From NCBI GenBank assembly GCA_025350445.1, contig JANXXV010000371.1, positions 1 to 10,284 on the forward strand: a DNA stretch of 10,284 nucleotides. The letters run 5' to 3'. Shown here one piece after another: positions 6,734 through 10,284 of the stretch. Each line of letters starts with the position of its first letter. The first letter of the stretch is position 1. The notes beneath the pieces are model-generated. The model saw only the letters and a program-made list of their open reading frames with translations, was not told the DNA's origin and searched no databases. This stretch comes from Bryobacteraceae bacterium. GTDB lineage: Bacteria > Acidobacteriota > Terriglobia > Bryobacterales > Bryobacteraceae. Position numbers and translations under genes: made by a program.

Positions 6734-6749
6734 CCCCAACATGTTGGGG
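6734..6749. repeat. perfect 16-bp palindrome upstream of the small transcript
   Basis: CCCCAACATGTTGGGG is fully self-complementary. It lies 14 nt after the hydrolase stop and 16 nt upstream of the -35 of the next promoter. There is no T-tract after it, so it is more likely a protein-binding site than an intrinsic terminator, though an RNA hairpin ending the hydrolase transcript is possible. Confidence 0.55.
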
Positions 6750-6765
6750 GCCGGATACAATTCTA

Positions 6766-6794
6766 TTGACAAACTTCGAAAGCCATCTTACGAT
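6766..6794 (+). promoter_or_regulatory. strong sigma70-type promoter of the small transcript
   Basis: A consensus TTGACA (6766-6771) is followed after exactly 17 nt by TACGAT (6789-6794), which keeps the three most conserved -10 positions. The predicted start of transcription is near 6801. It is the best-matching -35 in the window. Confidence 0.65.
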
Positions 6795-6829
6795 ATGGAC
6801 ATCACTGAAAAAGGAGGTGATCCAGTCTG

Positions 6830-6889
6830 ATGGAAATAGGCAGTAATAGTAGAGGACTTAGATCAACTTGCGAGGTGGCCGACTGTTGA
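6830..6889 (+). CDS. 19-codon small ORF with extended Shine-Dalgarno
   Basis: ATG at 6830-6832 to TGA at 6887-6889 encodes MEIGSNSRGLRSTCEVADC. The GGAGG core ends 12 nt before the ATG, longer than ideal, but the 16-nt complement to 16S rRNA could recruit 30S subunits very strongly. An 11-codon frame starting at 6795 (MDITEKGGDPV) ends in TGATG, sharing one base with this start; however, its ATG lies before the predicted transcription start. Cys codons TGC and TGT are at positions 14 and 19, the latter directly before the stop, which falls inside a hairpin. This arrangement resembles a leader peptide. Translation is inferred, not shown. Confidence 0.45.
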   Translation: MEIGSNSRGLRSTCEVADC

Positions 6890-6991
6890 GTCGACCGTTC
6901 TAAATGTAGCTGGCATCGTTCAGTGACGAGCCGAAGTTCCTGTTGATCGGCCGTACCGCACGTTGAGTCGAGTTACTCAGTAATACAGAGG

Positions 6992-7027
6992 CCCCCAAGG
7001 CGTCCGTGAAGGCGCTCTTGGGGGTTT
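6992..7027 (+). terminator. intrinsic terminator of the small transcript
   Basis: CCCCCAAG (6992-6999) pairs with CTTGGGGG (7017-7024), continued by GCG/CGC (7000-7002/7013-7015) with a single bulge and an inner CC/GG pair. TTT follows at once, with a further TTTT at 7032-7035. The stem is strong but the U-tract is interrupted by CCCG. Confidence 0.75.
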
Positions 7028-7051
7028 CCCGTTTTCACCCCGCCGAATTTA

Positions 7052-7082
7052 GCGCGGCGGTCCGCGGCGGTCCAGCGCCGCG
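7052..7082. repeat. GC-rich tandem decamer and hairpin before the rpmE promoter
   Basis: GCGGCGGTCC occurs twice in tandem (7054-7063, 7064-7073). CGCGGCG (7063-7069) pairs perfectly with CGCCGCG (7076-7082) around a 6-nt loop, ending at the rpmE -35. The role is unknown; it may insulate the promoter from upstream transcription. Confidence 0.5.
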
Positions 7083-7109
7083 TGACAGAATCCGCAAAGG
7101 TGTTATACT
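7082..7109 (+). promoter_or_regulatory. rpmE promoter
   Basis: GTGACA (7082-7087), 16-nt spacer, TATACT (7104-7109). The -10 is 5 of 6 to consensus. The predicted start is ~28 nt upstream of the rpmE ATG, leaving room for AAAGGA (7128-7133), a well-placed ribosome site. This shows rpmE does not depend on read-through from the small transcript. Confidence 0.6.
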
Positions 7110-7143
7110 TGAAAAGAACTCATACACAAAGGAATAAGCTGTC

Positions 7144-7398
7144 ATGAAAGCTGGAATTCACCCCGCCTATAACGAAATCAAAGTGACCTGCGCGTGCGGG
7201 CACTCCTTCCAAACACGTTCCACCCATAAAGGCGACATGCGTGTGGAAATTTGCTCGGCGTGCCACCCGTTCTTCACCGGCAAGCAGAAGCTGATTGATA
7301 CGGAGGGCCGTGTGGACCGCTTCCAGAAGAAGTACGCGAATATCGCGCCCAGAGTGTCAAACGCAAAGAAGAAGCAGCTGGAAACCTCAAAGGCCTGA
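7144..7398 (+). CDS. rpmE: 50S ribosomal protein L31 (bL31), zinc-binding form
   Basis: 84 residues beginning [22 protein letters not shown], the unmistakable bL31 start. Cys16, Cys18, Cys37 and Cys40 form the C-x-C...C-x-x-C zinc site of the C+ type. [24 protein letters not shown] is the conserved C-terminal half that bridges the 50S and 30S subunits. The last ~15 residues are a basic tail. The paralogue type without cysteines, used under zinc shortage, is not in the window. AAAGGA ends 10 nt before the ATG. The gene overlaps the convergent Spy-like gene by 12 nt within a terminator hairpin. Confidence 0.97.
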   Translation: MKAGIHPAYNEIKVTCACGHSFQTRSTHKGDMRVEICSACHPFFTGKQKLIDTEGRVDRFQKKYANIAPRVSNAKKKQLETSKA

Positions 7399-7405
7399 GG
7401 CTTTT
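7385..7405. terminator. bidirectional terminator built over two stop codons
   Basis: CCTCA (7385-7389) and TGAGG (7396-7400) pair around a 6-nt loop, followed by CTTTT on the plus strand and TTT on the minus strand. The rpmE stop TGA is 7396-7398 and the Spy-like gene's stop is the complement of 7387-7389, so each arm holds one stop codon. The 5-bp stem is short. Confidence 0.5.
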
Positions 7406-7803
7406 CGCTTCTCCGCTTCTTTCCTTTGCAGATCGCGCTCTTCCTGAAACTTCTGGTAGTCAAGCTTTTGGGATTCCGTCAGGATCATCCGCACTTGCTC
7501 AACCTGGCAGTCATGAATTCGCTTCATCTCGGCCTTGCTGTGATCCCGCTCAGCGTGGAATAGCGTCCGCGTCTGGTCGAGGATGGCGTTCAGCTTCTCG
7601 GTCTGCTCCGGTCGTAACTTCAACCGCGCATCCATTTCGCTGACGTATTTCTTGCGGAAATCGTCAGGACTTTTCGGCGGCGCCGGGGCGTTGGCGGCAA
7701 CCGACTTCACCATGTAAAGACGATAGCCGACTCCACCCACGGCAATACCGCTTAGGAAAACAGCTAACATCGAAACGGCAATCTTTAGATTCGAACGCCT
7801 CAT
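7387..7803 (-). CDS. membrane-anchored Spy/CpxP-like (LTxxQ-type) protein
   Basis: 138 residues. An N-terminal membrane segment (~8-27, [20 protein letters not shown]) anchors a charged, helical periplasmic domain. The domain carries two repeats of the type L-(T/R)-x-x-[14 protein letters not shown] (~63-75) and [12 protein letters not shown] (~108-119), the hallmark of Spy/CpxP-like chaperones and metal-resistance sensors. The C-terminus is Lys/Arg/Glu-rich and coiled-coil-like. Its ATG overlaps the stop of the putative anti-sigma gene (ATGA, 7800-7803), so translation is coupled. As the third gene of a sigma/anti-sigma operon it may sense envelope or metal stress, or act as a chaperone. The family call is moderate; the exact ligand is unknown. 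Confidence 0.65.
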   Translation of the reverse strand: MRRSNLKIAVSMLAVFLSGIAVGGVGYRLYMVKSVAANAPAPPKSPDDFRKKYVSEMDARLKLRPEQTEKLNAILDQTRTLFHAERDHSKAEMKRIHDCQVEQVRMILTESQKLDYQKFQEERDLQRKEAEKRKASGL

Positions 7804-8159
7804 AGGGTCTCAATAGAATGGGTCAGATCTGTATCCACCACTTCGTCGGGATGGTCAGCCGCCAGTGCATCTAAATAAGTCGCACCATAGACCGGAGACA
7901 TCTGACGAACTGGGGTGAGGAAGAGTATGGACATGGCCAGACAACTTGCCACAGCCACGGAGACGAATCGCTTGGCCAGCCGCCCAAAGCTAATGTTGGC
8001 ATTGCGCCGGGCATCGATGCGGGCCCAGACCCGCGGCATAAAGTTTGCCCCCGGTTCCGGGTCGGGCAACGCTTCCCGGTAAGACGCGAACATAGCCCGG
8101 ATTTCGGCTGGAAGTTCCACTCCATCCAGTGCCGCTCGATTCCTCTGTTCACTCGCCAT
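7800..8159 (-). CDS. putative anti-sigma factor, single-pass membrane protein
   Basis: 119 residues: a cytoplasmic N-terminal part (~1-64) with PEPGANFMPRVWARIDARR, one membrane helix (~65-83, FVSVAVASCLAMSILFLTPV) and a short periplasmic tail. This layout, and its place 19 nt after an ECF sigma gene and coupled by ATGA to the next gene, is that of a membrane-bound anti-sigma factor that holds the sigma factor until an envelope signal releases it. No zinc-binding HxxxCxxC (ZAS) motif is present, so the class is not the best-known one. The assignment is from context more than sequence. Confidence 0.6.
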   Translation of the reverse strand: MASEQRNRAALDGVELPAEIRAMFASYREALPDPEPGANFMPRVWARIDARRNANISFGRLAKRFVSVAVASCLAMSILFLTPVRQMSPVYGATYLDALAADHPDEVVDTDLTHSIETL

Positions 8160-8178
8160 AACGTAACCTGATCCCTCG

Positions 8179-8769
8179 TTAATCTACACCCCGGAACTTG
8201 GCCGAAGTTTCTGTAAATTTGCCAAACGCCTTGATCACCCGTTGCCGGGCCCGGAAAAGCCGGACCTTCAAAGCATTCTCGTTCACCTGGTAGACCTGCT
8301 CCAACTCTTTCAGAGACAAGCCTTCCACTTCCTTCAAGGTTAGCAACACCCGATCCTCTTCGGAAACCGAGTCCAGCAAGGAGTCGACGAACTCCTTCAT
8401 GTTAGTTCGTCTCACCTCTTCTTTCGACACCTTGCCGCCAGCCACGGCATCGGCCATCATCACCTGTTGCTCGGAAAGATCCGACATTCTGGATTCATGC
8501 CGTCTCTTCTGCCGCCTGAGATAATCGTATGCGGCATTTACCGTCAACCGGTACAGCCACGGTTCGAATACCTCAGCGGTCCGAAGTTGATCCAGCGAGA
8601 AGTACAAGCGCAGAAAAACCTCCTGCGCCACATCTTCTACATCCTCGGGACGCCCTATCAACCTCGATATGGTGCCAAGAATCCGCTTCCGGTACGCTAA
8701 CACGACCTGATTGAACGCAGCGTCGTTTCCACCACGCGCACTCTCAATCAGTTCGAAGTCTACCAGCAT
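8179..8769 (-). CDS. ECF-type RNA polymerase sigma factor
   Basis: 196 residues. Region 2 (~18-90) is clear: FNQVVLAYRKRILGTISRL, then the DVEDVAQEVFLRLY core-binding/-10 recognition helix and WLYRLTVNAAYDYLRRQKRR. Region 4 (~127-182) contains EEDRVLLTLKEVEGLSLKEL and the helix-turn-helix NENALKVRLFRARQRV that reads the -35. Region 3 is absent, as in all ECF factors. The ~35-residue acidic/Met-rich linker between the domains is of normal length. The ATG is at 8767-8769 with no strong ribosome site. It is the first gene of the sigma/anti-sigma/Spy-like operon and should direct an envelope-stress-type response, probably including its own operon. Confidence 0.93.
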   Translation of the reverse strand: MLVDFELIESARGGNDAAFNQVVLAYRKRILGTISRLIGRPEDVEDVAQEVFLRLYFSLDQLRTAEVFEPWLYRLTVNAAYDYLRRQKRRHESRMSDLSEQQVMMADAVAGGKVSKEEVRRTNMKEFVDSLLDSVSEEDRVLLTLKEVEGLSLKELEQVYQVNENALKVRLFRARQRVIKAFGKFTETSAKFRGVD

Positions 8770-8799
8770 GCCATTTTGACAGCCGGTGCTATATTACAA

Positions 8800-8826
8800 G
8801 GCGCACCAGCAACTAGCTAGGTTACA
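8800..8826 (-). promoter_or_regulatory. candidate ECF-type autoregulatory promoter
   Basis: On the minus strand TGTAAC (8821-8826) is followed after 17 nt by CGCC (8800-8803), close to the TGTAAC-N17-CGAC layout of some ECF promoters (B. subtilis SigX). GCCTTGTAA occurs twice here (8794-8802 and 8822-8830). Expected start is ~25 nt before the sigma ATG. Only one such site is seen, so the match may be chance. Confidence 0.3.
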
Positions 8827-8869
8827 AGGCCCTGATCGAAAAGGCAAAACCGGGATTTAGCGCTAGACG

Positions 8870-8910
8870 AAAAACGCCGCCCGCCGGGTAATCCAACCCG
8901 GGAGGCGGCG
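8870..8910 (-). terminator. intrinsic terminator of the SYLF/GlsB unit
   Basis: Read on the minus strand, CGCCGCC (8910-8904) and CCGGGT (8901-8896) pair with their complements (8875-8881, 8884-8889) around a 6-nt loop, with a 2-bp internal mismatch, followed directly by TTTTT (8874-8870). A textbook terminator for transcription coming from the genes at 9062-9998. Confidence 0.85.
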
Positions 8911-8929
8911 GCAAAAGCACAGGTAATCA

Positions 8930-9058
8930 GTGTCCTGTCCCTTGTAAAAGCTGACGACGGGCGCAAGAGCGATCGCCGAGGGGCGAGCGCGCAGACAAGG
9001 TGTCTGCCCCACCTTGCGCCCAGTAGCATGTTGTAAAGAATTAGCCGGGACGGCACAC
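8930..9058 (+). repeat. dispersed TIR repeat, copy 2 (MITE-like)
   Basis: A ~129-bp second copy of the element at 1473-1599, same orientation. Ends are GTGTCCTGTCCC (8930-8941) and GGGACGGCACAC (9047-9058), inverted repeats with 10 of 12 positions matching. Internal GGGCGCAAG/CTTGCGCCC (8959-8967/9013-9021) and CAGAC/GTCTG (8992-8996/9002-9006) hairpins are conserved. It ends 3 nt from the stop codon of the GlsB-type gene and lies between that gene and its terminator, so it would be transcribed as part of the 3' untranslated region. Confidence 0.8.
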
Positions 9059-9061
9059 CAG

Positions 9062-9313
9062 CTAAACGGCGCGTCGTAGTGCGTGGTAGACAACCAGAAA
9101 CACCACGGAACCGATCACCGCCACAAGAAGACTATAGAGGTTCAGTCCAGTGACTCCGATGGCGCCAAAGGCCTGGAATAACCAGCCTCCGACCACGGCT
9201 CCGACAATACCAAGTCCGATGTCCACCAGGAATCCTTCGCCAGTTTTGTTCACGATCTTGCTGCCAATAAATCCGGCCAGCAGACCCAGAAGAATCCACG
9301 CGAGTATCGACAT
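9062..9313 (-). CDS. GlsB/YeaQ/YmgE family membrane stress protein
   Basis: 83 residues, nearly all hydrophobic, in three membrane helices: MSILAWILLGLLAGFIGSKI, then VDIGLGIVGAVVGGWLFQAFG, then YSLLVAVIGSVVFLVVYHALRR. The Gly-rich GLGIVGAVVGGWLF motif is the signature of the transglycosylase-associated (YeaQ/YmgE) family; GlsB members are linked to general stress responses. Molecular function is unknown. GGAG overlapping the stop of the upstream SYLF gene serves as ribosome site, 10 nt before the ATG at 9311-9313, so the two genes form an operon with a 7-nt gap. Confidence 0.92.
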   Translation of the reverse strand: MSILAWILLGLLAGFIGSKIVNKTGEGFLVDIGLGIVGAVVGGWLFQAFGAIGVTGLNLYSLLVAVIGSVVFLVVYHALRRAV

Positions 9314-9320
9314 GACCTGG

Positions 9321-9998
9321 CTACTCCTTCACTCTCGAATACTTATTCAACTGCGCGATCAACGGGCGCGCGGCCGCCGGGATCTTGGTCGTTTTCAGCA
9401 CAATCTGCTGGCTGGTCAAGTCCTTATTGCCGTACAATTCCTTGTTGCCCTCTCCATCCGGGCGAAGAGTAGCTCCATCTAAAGCGACACCGGCGAAAGC
9501 TCCGCGCGACCGCGAGTAAGTCAAGATCTCCGCGTGCATCTTGGCATCCGTGTTAGCCTCCGAACTTCTTCCCACCGGGCCGGCCGCAACCGAAGCATCG
9601 GCACCCAGCGTGAATTTGCTCTCCATCAGCTTGGTCGCCCCGCGTTCATTCATCACCAGCATGATAGCGTCCGTCTCGGCACCGCCGATCTGGAACCCGA
9701 AGCTTCCGCCTTCCACTCGCATTGAGGCGGGAGCTGACCAGCCCACTCCCGCGGCACGCCGACAGGACATAAAGCCCTTCCCATATTTGCCGCCAACGAT
9801 AAAGGCGCCTTTTTTCAGGCCCGGCACTATCACAATGCATTGCGCCTTTTCAAGCAACTCCTGCGGGATTCCCTTGTCGGGTGCCGCCATAATTTCTGAA
9901 AGCACGGTAGATGCTGTTTGCAGGCGCTGCTTTGCGCTCTCGGCGTGCAGAACCGATCCTGCACAAATACATAACAATGCAAAATTCGTTATTTTCAC
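9321..9998 (-). CDS. SYLF (Ysc84/DUF500) lipid-binding domain protein, secreted
   Basis: 225 residues from the GTG at 9996-9998, preferred over a GTG at 10008-10010 because a perfect GGAGG lies 5 nt before it. The N-terminus MKITNFALLCICAGSVLHAES is a signal peptide. The rest is one SYLF domain: a helical LQTASTVLSEIMAAPDKGIPQELLEKAQCIVIVPGLKK segment, GGKYGKGFMSCR, GGSFGFQIGGAETD, and SRSRGAFAGVALDGATL near the C-terminus. SYLF domains bind phosphoinositides in eukaryotes; in bacteria they are periplasmic or outer-membrane-associated with unclear roles. The C-terminal ~50 residues (ELYGNKDLTSQQIVL onwards) are standard for bacterial members. It is co-transcribed with the GlsB-type gene. Confidence 0.9.
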   Translation of the reverse strand: MKITNFALLCICAGSVLHAESAKQRLQTASTVLSEIMAAPDKGIPQELLEKAQCIVIVPGLKKGAFIVGGKYGKGFMSCRRAAGVGWSAPASMRVEGGSFGFQIGGAETDAIMLVMNERGATKLMESKFTLGADASVAAGPVGRSSEANTDAKMHAEILTYSRSRGAFAGVALDGATLRPDGEGNKELYGNKDLTSQQIVLKTTKIPAAARPLIAQLNKYSRVKE

Positions 9999-10284
9999 AG
10001 TTTCCTCCACGGATACAAATATGCCGGTAACTCATGATCCGGCTTCTTTTCCACATCTGAGCCTGTGCAGGTTTGTGGCCAATCGTAAGCCAATGAAAAA
10101 TATGACACGCATGCCGAAAACAGCATCGTTCCGAGGAAGTTTTTACGCAACGGCGGCGGGGAGCCACTCATCGGGAGGGTACCTTCACAACAAGTAACAG
10201 TTCAGCCCCCCTACCTGGAAGCCAGTTTGGGAGCTACCTCACCCGAGCGCGCGGCTAAGTTATTGATTCTGGGCGCAGCCGTTC
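9999..10284. other. upstream region of the SYLF gene and unresolved right edge
   Basis: No complete gene is supported here. 9999-10210 should hold the promoter of the SYLF/GlsB unit; I see a GGAAC on the minus strand near 10130 but no -10-like element at ECF spacing. At the very edge, a minus-strand frame closing at 10211-10213 (ending LAARSGEVAPKLASR) and a plus-strand frame (PPYLEASLGATSPERAAKLL) are both open to the window end, so one may belong to the next gene; I cannot decide which. Confidence 0.35.

Larger units (their letters stand above)
6801..7030 (+). ncRNA. candidate ~230-nt leader/regulatory RNA with anti-anti-Shine-Dalgarno
   Basis: The segment between the promoter at 6766-6794 and the terminator at 6992-7027 forms its own transcription unit. 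Its 5' end contains AAAGGAGGTGATCCAG (6810-6825), the exact reverse complement of the conserved 16S rRNA 3' end; two more positions extend it with one G-U pair. Downstream is a 19-codon ORF (6830-6889). GGCCGACT-GTTG-AGTCGACC (6877-6896) is a hairpin with one mismatch that covers the ORF stop. GTTGAGTCGA occurs twice (6885-6894 and 6962-6971), and the second copy makes another hairpin TGAGT-N6-ACTCA (6964-6979). The CGACT arm at 6880-6884 could pair with either copy, giving mutually exclusive folds. Function is unknown: it may be a translated leader, a ribosome-binding regulatory RNA or a small-protein mRNA. I do not recognise it as a named RNA family. Confidence 0.55.

Noticed and set aside
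6808..6830. Fragment of a 16S rRNA gene on the minus strand
   Set aside because: Only the last ~16-18 nt match. The sequence before it on the minus strand bears no likeness to the 16S 3' domain, so it is a stand-alone complement, not a broken rRNA gene.
9541..10197. 218-codon plus-strand frame opposite the SYLF gene
   Set aside because: The SYLF protein on the minus strand is convincing, with signal peptide and ribosome site. The opposite frame has no domain likeness.
1..10284. CRISPR array, prophage genes or a toxin-antitoxin pair
   Set aside because: No regularly spaced repeats, no phage structural or integrase genes, and no recognisable toxin or antitoxin were found.

Overview
The window looks like chromosomal DNA of a GC-rich, soil-type bacterium, most likely an acidobacterium of the Solibacter/Bryobacter kind. 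This is inferred from the gene mix (a DUF2934 protein, a SYLF lipid-binding protein, a GlsB-type membrane protein, an ECF sigma unit, and a tRNA-Sec-like tRNA with a Cys anticodon); there is no rRNA here to prove it. It reads as ordinary core and accessory genes with two copies of a short mobile-looking repeat and two unusual RNA loci.

Left part (1-1600): the end of a DUF2934 protein, a convergent lexA with a promoter whose -10 lies inside a short palindrome, and a 5'-truncated AhpD/carboxymuconolactone-decarboxylase remnant. The remnant stops exactly where a ~127-bp repeat with terminal inverted repeats begins.

Minus-strand cell-wall unit (1790-3594): dacB (PBP4-type DD-peptidase) is followed 8 nt later by an FmdB-type zinc-ribbon gene. 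14 nt after that comes a 91-nt tRNA with a long variable arm, a tRNA-Sec-like anticodon arm, a GCA (Cys) anticodon and U73. This tRNA is the most unusual object in the window.

Middle (3617-6719): a secreted protein of unknown function is divergent from dacB and shares a symmetric -10 element with it. An MFS transporter is convergent with the secreted protein and overlaps it. Then comes an alpha/beta hydrolase on the plus strand.

6720-7143 contains no ordinary gene but is full of signals. A strong sigma70-type promoter drives a ~230-nt transcript that starts with a 16-nt perfect complement of the 16S rRNA 3' end, encodes a 19-codon ORF, folds into alternative hairpins and ends at a strong terminator. 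rpmE (ribosomal protein L31) follows with its own promoter.

Right part (7387-10284), all minus strand: an ECF sigma factor, a single-pass membrane protein that is probably its anti-sigma factor, and a Spy/CpxP-like membrane-anchored protein form a stress-response operon. Upstream on the same strand lies a second envelope/stress pair (SYLF-domain protein, GlsB/YeaQ-type membrane protein). A second copy of the repeat sits between this pair and its intrinsic terminator.
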